DNA from: Tridacna crocea
Lineage: Eukaryota > Mollusca > Bivalvia > Cardiida > Cardiidae
Assembly: GCA_943736015.1 (NCBI GenBank)
Contig: OX031066.1
Coordinates: 25,864,627 to 25,928,626, forward strand
Direction of reading: 5' to 3'
Length of the DNA stretch: 64,000 nucleotides
The translations under genes and the position numbers were made by a program. Shown here piece after piece: positions 34,101-43,327 of this stretch. Every line of letters starts with the position of its first letter. Positions within the stretch are counted from its first letter, which is position 1. Under the pieces are notes generated by a model, which was not told the origin of the DNA, made no database searches, and saw nothing but the letters and a program-made list of their open reading frames with translations.

Positions 34101-37100
34101 TGCTGAGTAAAGGTTGAAATCTATAAACCCCCCCAATTCCTCCCTTATTTTCTAAACATTTCAAAATAAAAATTCATTTAAAAAAAAAAGGTTGGGGGGA
34201 TTGACTCTCAATTTGGACAATTTTAAAAAATTGGCAAAGAAAAATGTTAAGATAATTATTATGTGACCTATGTATGTACATTTTGTTTTATTTCAGAAAA
34301 TTTTCACAACGTACCGGCCAGAAACATGTCTGTAATTAAGCTGAAATTATTCAGTCTCAAGTAATAGCCCCCTGTTCTCTCTGCCATCTCTTCATAAAAC
34401 AGATTAGAGCTTGCCTGATCTAAGGCTTGAACGCCATACACCTAGAATAAAAAGCAAACGTGTAAACTGTACATTTGAGATGCACTATGGTCTTACTAAC
34501 ATGAAAGTTCGCATCAAATACATGGGTGAAATACAAAACCACGTCTGGCGGGATTCAAGTTCATGCAGACAAATATCCTCGTACATGTATTTCGACGTTT
34601 AGAAGACCAATACCATAACCACTGAGCTAAAGAGGTATCTCCCTATCGCAGCTGTTAGGTATTGTATGTAAATCGTTTAGCCAATCAAAAGTTCTGTTTC
34701 TTTCACAATGACAAAATTTTGAAGAATAAAACTAAGAAGTTTCCTAGGAATGGTTGGTGAATATTGACCCAGTGTGTCAAAAATACTTTAGTAGTTACCT
34801 GAATATACCAAGTTTGAGGTAAATGTCTGCAGTAATAACCGAGATATTACAAAATATCGACGTTTTTTTTTAAGCACCACGACGATGCAGGCTCAGACCT
34901 ATACGACAACGACACCAGGGCATAGGCTTCTGAAACTCTTTTGGTCTATCAACGGATAACGAAATTTCCATTATCGAACACTGTTACTATAAATAGCACA
35001 TTGGAAATTTCCTCTGTATCCTATATAGTATATAGAGGCAGTCGCCAATCTGTTATTTATAGAAACAGTGTTAATGAAAATTTGAATATTTATTCCATGA
35101 AACACAGTCAATGTACCAATGTGTTTGAAGTATTTGATGATCAACCAAGGACAATTTTAGTGTTCCGTGATAGACCAATAGAACATCAAAGGCCTGTGGC
35201 CAGGGCTATGACAATACCTCGACGTTTTCTTCTAGAGCAATAGAGCTAAAAATACAACCACCTATGCATTGCAAAAAAGATATGAGTCTAGTCACAAGAC
35301 ATGGGAGACCAGCAGATAATCAGATCTAAACAGACACCCCATACCTTTATTCCCATCCCTGCTAGAACATCCAGTTCGTCCTTCCAGAACAAATTTTGGT
35401 CAGTATACGAGGCTATATGAGGAAGTTCGTCACCAATCATCACGAGAGCTTTGGCACTGTCCTCGGACCAGTCAAGCTGTTGTGCCTTGCGTAATGCCCA
35501 CTCATAGCACTGGAAAAAGACAATTAACCCATTACCACACAATCCCTACTTTTGACGCCCCTGAGAAAGACGCCTTTAGAAAACATTGTGAGAAAAGGAG
35601 AAAATGCTGGTAACCAGCATTTTCTCCTTTTCCCACAATGTTTTCTACCCTTCACAAAACAATTTTCAAACTTACAGTCACTTTTATTTTGTCGTCTGCA
35701 AATGCTTTTAATTTGGATCTAGCTAAAATATTGTCGTTTGATTAAGGATCGAGTTAATAGTTACTATCATGTGCCCTGCAAGCCCCGAATAGGGTATTCG
35801 GACATTTGCGGGAAATGTCGTTTCGAATCAGCCTGCGCAGTCCACGCAGGCTAATCCAAAACGACACTTTATTTCGTTAATTTATTTTTTTTTTGTTGAT
35901 TTAATCACTTTTAGGTTCAAAACAAAATCAGTATTATTTTTAAATGGAACTATTTTTTGTTCGTGATGTATCAAAGAGGCAACCGGGCTTCATATAAAAA
36001 TCCATCTCTCGTATGCCTATGTTTTAACACATTGTGAACCAAAGGCTTGCGTAATAACATTTTTGTAGACTGGTTTAATAAAATCTTTATCTCTATCTCA
36101 AAAACTACCCAATGTCAGATCCTATATTTCCTATCCTTACTGTTCTTAAACTCTCTACATATGCACCAGCACAGGCGAAAGCTTACAGCATCTAAATGCT
36201 ACGTCATGAATAAACACCTACCTCTCCGCCATTCCCGCCCCCGCCTGTTACAGGTACATTGTTGGCGAATCGTTCCAGTGCGTCAACATCAGATGTAAGG
36301 TCCTCATACTTCACCACGTACTTGTTATAGTCGCAATAGTCTCCATTAGCCATCAGACCAATGCGCATGCGTGGAATGTCTCGTAACAAGCGGGAACAGG
36401 AAGCTCTCAGCTTTTGCCTTACCTGAAACGTAAGTCTTTATTGATTTATTATTGAAATGCATTTTTCAACGAACCTCCGGTGCATCGCCTCCACAGGTTG
36501 CTGGTACGTTTGCAGCAAAATCTACCAGTGTGTCCACATCAGCTGTCAAGTCAATGTAGCGTAGAATGTAGGTGCTGTGGTCACAGTAATCTCCGTGCGC
36601 CATTATTCCAATCCGAATATTCGGAATATCTCGGACTAAACGCTCACATGACTGTCGGAGTTTGGTTCTTACCTGTTACAATTTTACAGTTTTAGAATGA
36701 TAAGACACTTAGTAGAATTAAATTGTGTCACCGCGTTTCTCCGTTTAACGGCATCATTAAAAGATAGACAAAAGGCTTCTTCAAAAACCAAACAAGCGTT
36801 GCAGTTTTACTCGAGGAAAAACTAAAACAATTTCCAGCTCAAGCCATACAGGAATTTTACATTTAACAAAGGACGCGCCATTTGCTACAAAGTTCCTACT
36901 AAGTTTGGTCTAATACATGTGCGCTTCAGACGCATCTTTTAGCTCTTTACCAAACGACAAAAATTTGGACTGGTCCAAATTAAAAGGATTTGCAGACGAC
37001 AAATTAAATGTAACTGAAATGATGATTCTTGTTTTGTATTTGGAATAAAACGTTGTGGGAAAAGGAGAAAATGCTGGTTACCAGCATTTTCTCCTTTTCC

Positions 37101-40100
37101 CACAATGTTTTCAAAAGCTTTGCCCAGTATTGTGACGGGAGACCACTCCTTCATGCATGGCTTTGTCCCGATTTAAATACAATACCTGACTTACTGCGTC
37201 GGAGAGATATCTCTTTGGCTCAGTGATTAAGGTATTGGCCTCTCGTCCGGGGCGTTCTAGGGTTCAAATCCTGCCTGGTCCCTTATTTCTGCCATGCATA
37301 TCTTAACTTGTTTCTCTGTTATGCACTTTGTTCGTAAGACTATATCTGTGAAACGCATGGGTTCCAACAGAGTGTAAGTTTTTCGCAGATGTGGGAATAC
37401 TGGCCAGCTCGAGTGAGACGGTTTGTTTGTATCAGTTGTTATAGTAAGAAACTTTCTAGCCGAGGGTATAACAACTGAGTTTGGATAATTCAAAGTTGAC
37501 CATTATTCTGCTAAATGACTAAAATTAAGCTATCAGTTCGATATTAATAACTTAAATATTGATGTTTCAAAGTTATGGTTTGGGGGAATAATATCTCCTT
37601 ATCGGACAGTGTAGATCCAAGATCAGACTGCACGTTCTGTGCAGTCTGATCTTGGATCTACACTGTCCGCAACAGGTCAGTGAGGTCGCGTTTCGCAGTC
37701 GCGCCTAGCAACTAAAGGGTTAAATTTTTTTGGGGAAAAATATCTCCTTGTCGGACAGTGTAGATTCAAGATCAGACTGCACAGAACGTGCAGTCTGATC
37801 TTGGATCTACACTGTCCGCAAAAGGTCAGTGAGGTCGCGTTTCGCAGTCTAAGAGTTTAAAAGGGCCACAAATAGCCAATCAACGAACCTGATCCAAACA
37901 ACTGTACATGCTTCCTGTGGTGTCGAAACAGAACACCACTTCTATGTTCTTTCCTTCTGTCGCAAAACTGTCCATCAGCTCCTGTAGTAATAACAAACAC
38001 GTCCATTTTAAGGTAATAGACCCGTAATACTTCTTTGGCAGCATGGCATAAACTTTCTTGATAGTTGATCAAATTGATACGGATTCAAACAGATATACTT
38101 GTAATACTTTTGCTCATTTTTGGTCGACCAGAAATTCCTTTGATGTCTATTTTGAAATTATCTTTTATATGTTTTTGTTAGTTTCCAGAAAAGGGAGGTA
38201 ATTATTAATTCCCTTTGCTGTGAGAATATAGTGGTTTTAGATTTATAAATGATTATTCTAAGAAGGACAAAAGGGGAAAAAATGGCTCCGTAAAAGTAGT
38301 ACAATTATACTCATCTTTAATCATAGAACATTTCGTAGGATAATATTATAGTGGAAGTAACTGGTTTTTTTTGTTTGTTTGTTTGTTTGTTTGTTTGTTT
38401 GTTACGGTTCATTTCCTTAATCTTATCTTGAGTGATATAAGCTTGATATTCCTGTTCATTTTGTAAAGTATCTATATCATGAATATCAACGTCGTGTCTC
38501 AATAAATCATCATTATTATCATCATTATCATCATCTTCACCGCTCTGCACTGACCGCCGTGATATGAACTTACGGTTAAAATGGCATTAAAATCAAATAT
38601 TGCATGAGTCAAAACTGAAAGGATTAATTTTGCAAACGATAATTGTTGCTGAATCGAGTATTTCTGTACAAATAAATCGTAGGGAAATGGATCATTTTCT
38701 CCTTTTCCCCCACAATATTTTTTTTAAAAAAATCTACTTTCCCAGGGTCGTTAAAATTCGGCATTATGTGGTAAAGAATTAACCTTGAAAATTTGGCATT
38801 TATACCTGTTTCTTTCCTTCATCAATTTCCTCCTCCACCACTATGTCACCACCTGTTTAAATTGATGAAATCATATTTAAAAAAAAAATAGAGTGTGTTT
38901 ATGACTAAAAAAAAAAAACACATATGCGAAAATTGCAACCAAACACACTCATGTCATTTTCAGACGAAGATTTTGACAAGTATACACCAGACCTCCCCTT
39001 GGACTTGTTCTGCAATCACACAGAGTCAATCATAGAATTTTCAACAGAAAAAAAAATCTATTTTACAAAACTGCATAATAATTTATAGTCATACATACTG
39101 AATCTATAGTCGAGTAGCGTTAATCCGGACTCCATTATTCCGGAAATCTCGTGATCCTGAAAACTCAGGGAGCGGATATTTTCTGTCCAAAATATTACTT
39201 TTTATCCGGAAATCCGTCTACAGGAATCGGAATATTAAAAAAAAAAGATATCGGGAACGAAGGCTTAAAGAATAGCACAAACCTTATCTGATAAACCGGA
39301 AGTAGTCCTATTTAAGTCCAAAATCGTTCTAAGTGCCCTCTTTAAATATTCATGAAACCAGTCTGCAATGGTATCAGGAAAATGGTAAAGGACTAAAGCT
39401 TCCATAGGAAAGGATATTTTTTTTTTCGTTACCAAATCAGTTCTTAGCCTGCTAAGCGATACTCAAGGACCTTCTCGGACATTGTGGATCAAGATCAGAC
39501 TGCACAGAACGTACAGTCTGATGTTGGAACGACATTTTCCGATACTATCTTTTTTCCCTGTAAAATCGACTTAGAAGCCACAATTTCTGAGTATTTACTA
39601 TTGATTGGAAATCTTAATTTCATCTATTTAGCTGCTCAGCTAGACTGTTAACAAAAAACTCATACCATTTTTCGAAGCTGGAGTTATCACCCTTTCTTTT
39701 ACAGTCAACACTGATTCATTCACGATGCCAGCGTCACAGAGAAGCCCCGAGGTACCTGGTACAGTTGATCCGTTCTCAAACTGCAACGGTAAAAATAATA
39801 CATACAGGTTACCAAGTCATCCACAGATAGTTTAACTCTTTCCATACCGTAGAGGATACCAGATATTTTTGTCGACAGTGCAGTGCAGTCTGATCTCTAA
39901 TCTACACTGTCCACTACATTTAAACTGTGCAGTCTGGGCCCGTATTCGCCAACCAGTCTTAAGAATATTCTCACAGGTATTCTCCAAGAATTTCTAAATC
40001 TGAAAGTAACAAACCTTCTGATTGGCTAAACTAAATGGTTCAGCCAATCAGAACTTGTGTTACATTCAAAGTTAGAAAAATATGGAGACTGAGATCAAGA

Positions 40101-41632
40101 ACGTTCTTAAAAATGCTTGGTGAATACGGGCCCAGGGCCCATCTCTGATGCACGTGTGAAAAGTAGCCAGTGACTTTGAAAGGAAGATGTGCAAGTACTG
40201 GTGTGAGTAAGTTAGGGAACACATGCTTATATGCACTGATCGCTGGGGTATAACCTATGCTATTGAACTTTTCCCAAACAATCCCTGGTTTTTATGACCC
40301 TGAATTAGGAGCCTTTTTGGAAAACATTGTGGAAAAAAGAGAAAATGCTGGTAACCAGCATTTTCTCTTTTTCCCACAATGTTTTCTATCCTTCCAGAAC
40401 AAATTTCAATTTTTGAGTCACTTTAATGTTGTCGTCTGCAACTGCTTTCAATTTGGACCAGTCTAAAATTTTGTCGTTTGGTAAAGAGTTAAAACTCAAA
40501 AACAAACAAACAAATATTGTGGGAACTAAAGAAATAAATGTCCGAATACGTATTTTCATGTGTTGTAGGCCATAATTATGATAATACCGTATGTTCATTG
40601 GTTCTATTTACCTGTAAAATTTGCGAACTTGAAGAAATTCCACTGTCAGCCTCAATCTTTCTCTTCAAGTCTTGAATATCATCTGTTGTTTGCACGATAA
40701 ATGGATTGCACGTGCCGTCCGGAAAATTGACGAAAATGTGAAGCTCTTTGGGGAAAACCACCTGCAAGCAAAGCAAGAAATACAAGTCAGTGTCGACAAC
40801 GACGGCGATGATGATGATGATGATATGATGACGCCGTCATCATCAATACCATCATTATCATCGTCATCTCTGCTGTCCCTAAGAACTACAAATAACAACA
40901 CGTTCGATAAATGGATAAAATACTTGAGAGTTCTTCATACTTTGATTCCTTTTCCGCTTGATCTAAGCACTTTTTGACAGCCTAAGAAATAGTGTAACCC
41001 ATTACCACACAATCCCTACTTTTGACTCCCCTGTGAAAGAAACCTTTTCAAAACATTGTGGGAAAAGGAGAAAATGCTGGTAACCAGCATTTTCTCCTTT
41101 TTCCACAATGTTTTAAACTCTTCACAACACAAATTTTAAATCTTCAGTCACTTTTATTTTGTCGTCTGCAAATGCTTTCGATTTGGACAAACCTATATTA
41201 GTGTCGTTTGGTGATGAGTTAACAATAAGACTCATTCAGAATTGAGGGAAAAGAAAATATCTTCTTCGGAAGGCATGAAAACAAAATGAAAAGGGGACAA
41301 TCTGTCGTATCTGAATTACTTTCCATTAAGATTTCAAAACTTGAGATATGTAACTTGCAAGGGAAGTAACCCAAACACGATTATTATAATATAACATTAA
41401 GGATTACCTCCGCTTTTAGAATCGTCTCGGCACAGATCCCTAAATATCCGACAGTTTTGGATTTGTCGAGAGTCTTTCCTTGATATTTGATGCGAATTCT
41501 GTTTTCTGGAATACTTTCTCTCTTCCCAACAAATTCTGCTATCTTTCTAACTGTGTCAGAAGGGAGATGTTGTGACGAAAAAGCCTTTCCACTTGGAAGT
41601 TTGATGTACACATCTATTGATACACTCGCCAT
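31024..41632 (-). CDS. tandem ubiquitin-like / vWA domain protein, whole gene
   Basis: Twelve exons join in phase, from the ATG at 41632 to the TGA at 31024-31026. The product is 496 or 497 residues with one of the two duplicated exons, or 563 with both. Order: Ubl1 (about 1-77), Ubl2 (about 78-158), an acidic linker (VVEEEIDEG), then a vWA domain from about residue 190 with MIDAS DTTGSM at 199-204, and the family motifs HGDYCD, GGDAPE, ALVMIGDE, VYGVQ and EMAERTGGYYL. Then come VCYRES..QLDAF, a Pro/Glu-rich linker, a WWD..LDVG.PEYEY segment and a basic C terminus. The vWA part resembles the Dictyostelium vwkA-type vWA class, but no kinase domain is seen. A MIDAS vWA normally binds a divalent metal and a protein ligand; the role here is unknown. 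No signal peptide is visible, so it is probably intracellular. Confidence 0.85.
31157..31237. mobile_element. family G palindromic MITE
   Basis: ATCGTCGGTTTACTTCGAAA and complement GAAGAACACCGACGAT; stem ACCTCGTAACTACAGCTT. Just upstream of the terminal exon of the Ubl-vWA gene, in its last intron. Confidence 0.65.
31324..31546 (-). mobile_element. family A MITE
   Basis: CTCTTTATCAAACGACAAAA to TCTGGTAAAGGG, then TTAA. A ~60-bp end piece of another copy precedes it (31254-31315). Confidence 0.83.
31571..31777 (-). mobile_element. family A MITE
   Basis: TTAA on both sides (31567-31570, 31778-31781). Lies 25 bp after the previous copy. Confidence 0.87.
31796..31846 (-). mobile_element. inverted fragment of the same SINE
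   Basis: ACTTATACTAATCTCTCTCG and ATTCTGCTTCCCGGGAACTA are the reverse complement of the SINE body that follows, so the two can pair as a stem. Confidence 0.7.
31847..32053 (+). mobile_element. tRNA-derived SINE, same family as 59812
   Basis: B-box GAGTTCGATACCC and body GGCGCGAGTACTGGTGTTGT then AGAATCGAGAGAGATTAGTA. Flanked on both sides by inverted pieces of the same SINE (31796-31846 and 32055-32118). Confidence 0.75.
32055..32118 (-). mobile_element. second inverted fragment of the same SINE
   Basis: GGGAACTACACCAGTGCTCG and CGCCGAACGTGTTGGCC are the reverse complement of the SINE body. Confidence 0.65.
32194..32407 (+). mobile_element. family A MITE
   Basis: GCTTTACCACACAATGATGG start and 3' TTAA at 32408-32411. 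Ends 40 bp from Ubl-vWA exon 10. Confidence 0.8.
32451..32559 (-). CDS. Ubl-vWA exon 10: WWD..LDVG segment
   Basis: Acceptor TTATTTTCGCAG, donor TCAG|GTATGC. RYIPTAWWDRSLDVGRPEYE then YREDLDSFRPVSFSSS. The aromatic-rich segment follows the vWA domain and looks conserved, but its function is not known to me. Ends in phase 1. Confidence 0.75.
33405..33692. mobile_element. mollusc-type repeat with TATACCCCC ends
   Basis: Starts TTATTATACCCCCACCAGC-like and ends CTTCGTGGGGGGTGTATAATAA, so the ends are inverted; carries GATGGACAAACGGACGCACG. Borders Ubl-vWA exon 9. Confidence 0.5.
33711..33865 (-). CDS. Ubl-vWA exon 9: post-vWA helix and charged linker
   Basis: Of two possible acceptors, only TTTTCCACAG (exon from 33865) keeps the frame; the nearer TTACAG creates a stop. 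Encodes VCYRESNAEQLDAFVEEVKN, GRMTEDTKVF and a Pro/Glu/Lys linker. Donor AGA|GTAAGT. Confidence 0.8.
33897..34117 (-). mobile_element. family A MITE, ends decayed
   Basis: Palindrome around TGCTGGTTACCAGCA; both ends eroded. Intron between Ubl-vWA exons 8 and 9. Confidence 0.75.
34315..34441 (-). CDS. Ubl-vWA exon 8: last strand and helix of vWA domain
   Basis: Acceptor TTATTCTAG, donor GCCG|GTACGT. VYGVQALDQASSNLFYEEMA followed by ERTGGYYLRLNNFSL matches the end of vwkA-type vWA domains. Ends in phase 1. A SINE lies directly upstream (higher coordinates). Confidence 0.85.
34443..34650 (-). mobile_element. tRNA-headed SINE next to a splice acceptor
   Basis: Minus-strand head CTCTTTAGCTCAGTGGTTAT with a degraded B-box (TGAACTTGAATCC). 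The same head type is at 37203. Its 3' part directly precedes the acceptor of Ubl-vWA exon 8. Confidence 0.5.
34672..34778. mobile_element. family E half-copy
   Basis: TCGTTTAGCCAATCAAAAGT to GAATGGTTGGTGAATATTG; only the right half is present. Confidence 0.55.
35345..35509 (-). CDS. Ubl-vWA exon 7: second half of vWA domain
   Basis: Acceptor TCTTTTTCCAG, donor AAG|GTATGG. 55 codons, phase 0-0. CYEWALRKAQQLDW continues directly from ..APE, and ALVMIGDELPH is the central strand of this vWA class. Confidence 0.88.
35528..35753 (+). mobile_element. family A MITE
   Basis: TTAA on both sides. Starts 18 bp from the acceptor of Ubl-vWA exon 7, so it lies in the branch-point region of that intron. 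Confidence 0.87.
35805..35872. mobile_element. family C palindrome, AAATGTCG subtype
   Basis: AATGTCGTTTCGAATCAGCC ... GGCTAATCCAAAACGACACTT. Confidence 0.65.
36222..36422 (-). CDS. Ubl-vWA exon 6b: vWA core, diverged copy
   Basis: Acceptor ACTTACGTTTCAG, donor GAG|GTAGGT. 67 codons, phase 0-0. Encodes RDIPRMRIGLMANGDYCD and ends in GGGGNGGE where 6a has GGDAPE, so the Asp is lost. Only 52 nt (36423-36474) separate it from 6a. The duplication, equal phase and very short intron suggest either/or splicing of 6a and 6b; inclusion of both would duplicate part of the fold. Confidence 0.85.
36475..36672 (-). CDS. Ubl-vWA exon 6a: vWA core, canonical copy
   Basis: Acceptor AATTGTAACAG, donor GAG|GTTCGT. 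66 codons, phase 0-0. Encodes RDIPNIRIGIMAHGDYCD, LTADVDTLVDFAANVPA and ends GGDAPE, the usual form of this motif, where the Asp is expected near the metal site. About 40 of 66 positions equal exon 6b. Transcribed before 6b. Confidence 0.87.
36942..37138 (-). mobile_element. family A MITE
   Basis: CTCTTTACCAAACGACAAAA start and an intact palindrome; the 3' end is replaced. Confidence 0.78.
37203..37475 (+). mobile_element. tRNA-headed SINE
   Basis: Head CTCTTTGGCTCAGTGATTAA and B-box GGGTTCAAATCCTG; the body is unlike the other SINE families. Intron of the Ubl-vWA gene. The right edge is uncertain. The mispaired arms argue against a working tRNA gene. Confidence 0.5.
37604..37669. mobile_element. 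family B palindrome, first of a pair
   Basis: Near-perfect 66-bp palindrome with apex CACGTTCTGTG. Intron of the Ubl-vWA gene. Confidence 0.8.
37753..37818. mobile_element. family B palindrome, second of a pair
   Basis: Same flanks (TATCTCCTTRTCGGACAGTG and GCAA.AGGTCAGTGAGGTC) as the copy 150 bp to the left, but apex CACAGAACGTG, the reverse complement. Confidence 0.8.
37889..37981 (-). CDS. Ubl-vWA exon 5: start of vWA domain with MIDAS motif
   Basis: Acceptor TATTACTACAG, donor CAG|GTTCGT. 31 codons, phase 0-0. NIEVVFCFDTTGSMYSC is the first strand and the MIDAS loop (the DxTGSM version of DxSxS), the metal-binding signature of vWA domains. Confidence 0.88.
38010..38332. mobile_element. 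family H element, inverted orientation
   Basis: Starts TAAGGTAATAGACCCGTAAT and contains GGAGGTAATTATTAATTCCC, the reverse complement of the other copies. Lies in an intron of the Ubl-vWA gene. Confidence 0.55.
38368..38404. repeat. GTTT microsatellite
   Basis: Nine GTTT units; Ubl-vWA intron. Confidence 0.85.
38603..38778 (-). mobile_element. family A MITE lacking the left arm
   Basis: Only the ATTTTCTCCTTTTCCCCCAC arm remains; ATGTGGTAAAGA precedes TTAA 38779-38782. Confidence 0.55.
38806..38852 (-). CDS. Ubl-vWA exon 4: short acidic linker
   Basis: Acceptor TTTAAACAG, donor CAG|GTATAA. A 47-nt exon encoding GDIVVEEEIDEGKKQ after the split Gly. Phases fit both neighbours (1 in, 0 out). 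Confidence 0.75.
39112..39235. mobile_element. possible pogo/Tigger-type terminal fragment
   Basis: GCGTTAATCCGGACTCCATT and repeated ATCCGGAAATC words resemble termini of pogo-like elements. No transposase is seen. Confidence 0.3.
39474..39544. mobile_element. family B palindrome, decayed
   Basis: GGACATTGTGGATCAAGATC and GTACAGTCTGATGTTGGA. Confidence 0.55.
39666..39780 (-). CDS. Ubl-vWA exon 3: second half of Ubl2
   Basis: Acceptor TTACCGTTGCAG, donor AATG|GTATGA. Continues Ubl2 as FENGSTVPGTSGLLCDAGIV then NESVLTVKERV, equivalent to ubiquitin AGKQLEDGRTL...KESTLHLV. Ends in phase 1. Confidence 0.8.
39936..40133. mobile_element. family E MITE (GGGCCCGTATTC ends)
   Basis: GGGCCCGTATTCGCCAACCA and GCTTGGTGAATACGGGCCC as inverted ends; central TTCTGATTGGCTAAAC / GTT.AGCCAATCAGAA palindrome. 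The best copy of the family. Confidence 0.75.
40267..40498 (+). mobile_element. family A MITE
   Basis: CTTTTCCCAAACAATCCCTGG subtype at the 5' end, TTTGGTAAAGAG at the 3' end, then TTAA. The two ends belong to different subtypes. Confidence 0.8.
40612..40761 (-). CDS. Ubl-vWA exon 2: first half of Ubl2
   Basis: Acceptor TGCTTGCAG, donor CAG|GTAAAT. Exactly 50 codons, phase 0-0. ELHIFVNFPDGTCNPFIV followed by TTDDIQDLKRKIEADSGI has the ubiquitin pattern of beta hairpin, then D.I..LK.KIE...GI. Confidence 0.85.
40998..41218 (+). mobile_element. family A MITE
   Basis: CCCATTACCACACAATCCC start (5' GTAA) and 3' TTAA at 41219-41222. Intron between the two Ubl exons. Confidence 0.87.
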
Positions 41633-41698
41633 TGTGTTTGCACTGTCGTAGGAGAATACAAGAGCTCTTTTTTCCACAGTTATTATGTTAGTACCAGC
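41408..41698 (-). CDS. Ubl-vWA exon 1: 5' UTR and Ubl1
   Basis: The minus-strand acceptor TTTAG precedes 41698 and the donor GAG|GTAATC follows 41408. The frame is open throughout, but the first ATG at 41632 (MASVSIDVYIKLPSGK) is the natural start, leaving 66 nt of UTR. The fold matches ubiquitin: IRIKYQGKTLDKSKTVGYLG aligns with ubiquitin QRLIFAGKQLEDGRTLSDY. There is no C-terminal Gly-Gly, so it is a domain, not a conjugatable modifier. CDS part 41408-41632. Confidence 0.85.
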
Positions 41699-42400
41699 CT
41701 AAACAGTTGAATAAAATGTTTGTTCGATGTGAGACTCTTTCAGGTAAATATATATAGTCTTTTCTGATCTGGGTTATAAATAGAACAGTCGTTTCATTGG
41801 ATCCTAAAAATAGCTAGAAAATAGAAACCTAAATTTAGATTAGATGGTACTCTATTTTCGAAACTCTCTTCTGCAGTGATCTCCCTTACACATCCAGTTT
41901 TGAGGAGTGTAAAACGATCTTTCACGCCCCTGTAGTGAATCCAGCTTTGAAATGTTCGTGGGGAAAAAGAATCAAATGTCGGCAACAGTTAATTGCTTCT
42001 TTTCCGACATGTATTTTCCATTATGTTAACAACAATATTTATCCTTTCCAACTTGTAATGCAACAGTCTTGGTAAAGATCTAACATATGCATCTTTTATC
42101 GATTGTGGAAATTCTATAATCATATAATTTATTATAATCACTTTTCCTTATTGCTGTCTGGCTTTTTAAACAACTAATTTTGTCGCAGTGACGTGAAAAC
42201 AGCGTTGGAAATATAGAAAACTGTTCTTTAATATCTTTTTATATCTTTTCTTCTCGGTTCTTAACTGTAATGTAGGCTCTATATAATTTCACGAATCCAG
42301 TTTTGATACAGACTTTTCAGACTAAAGATGACCACTCTATAAGTGAAAATCGATCTAGCCAAAGAAAGATAGCAATAGATTTTGTGAAAATAAAACTCAC

Positions 42401-42447
42401 CAGTCTGCACCGACTGCGATATTCCCTCAATCAGATAGCCATTGTTC
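42401..42447 (-). other. possible 5' UTR exon of the Ubl-vWA gene
   Basis: A strong minus-strand donor (CTG|GTGAGT) and an acceptor-like TTTTTAAG border 47 nt. In the frame leading into exon 1 it has a stop, so it could only be untranslated, which fits a start at 41632. Confidence 0.3.
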
Positions 42448-42711
42448 CTTAAAAACAAAAGAACGTCTTGTCTACGTCACGCCAAAAATGCAAAAAATAA
42501 ACACCAAGCCTAATCTTCGGACATTTTTGTCATATCACCTACTCTCGCGTATTCTTACGTAATTTTACACTTTGATCTATTTTAGCATGAGGCTACTGGT
42601 TAGTATTTCGAACGTAAGTGCGGACACTCCGAGATATTCTGGCGAAAACGGTGTCGTACTAGTCTTGGAAAAATTATTTTCACTCATTCACATTATCACA
42701 GTGCATTGTAA

Positions 42712-42932
42712 CCCATTACCAGACAATCCCTACTTTTGACGATCCTAAGAAAGAAGCCTTTAGAAAACATTGTGGGAAAAGGAGAAAATGCTGGTAACCA
42801 GCATTTTCTCCTTTTCCCACAATGTTTTCTACCCTTCACAGACCAAATTTCAAATTTTCAGTCACTTTTATTTTGTCGTCTGCAAATGCTTTGGATTTGG
42901 ACAAACTTAGAATTTTGTCGTTTGGTAATGAG
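42712..42932 (+). mobile_element. family A MITE
   Basis: CCCATTACCAGACAATCCC start and 3' TTAA at 42933-42936; perfect palindrome. Confidence 0.88.
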
Positions 42933-42971
42933 TTAAAGCACAAAACTTCCACCCTCGTAGGCGAGTCTTAA

Positions 42972-43196
42972 CCCTTTACCATGTGACAAAATGTTGGGCA
43001 TGACCAAATTGAAAGTAATTGCAGACGACGATTTGAAATAAATGCTGATCAAGTGATGATTTCTGGCTTTGATTTGGTATGGTGTAAAACGTAAAGGAGG
43101 AGAAAATTTTGGAAACCAGCATTTTCTTCCTTTCTCACAATTTTTTCAAACGTTTTCTTCTTCGGTGTCACAAAACTCGGGATTATGTAGTACATG
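42972..43196 (-). mobile_element. family A MITE, decayed
   Basis: CCCTTTACCATGTGACAAAA after TTAA 42968-42971; palindrome partly mismatched. Confidence 0.7.
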
Positions 43197-43327
43197 ATTG
43201 AAAATTTCAGGCCAAAAAAAATAGGGCATGGAATCGGATCGACGAGCGAGAAAAAATCTGATGCAAGTTTTTCATGCATGTTTTGGCCACGCTATCGTAG
43301 TAAGCATTGCAAATGTGTTTTAATTAA

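Noticed and set aside
37205-37285. Possible functional tRNA gene
   Set aside because: A- and B-box-like words are present but the arms do not pair as a cloverleaf; it is better explained as a SINE head.
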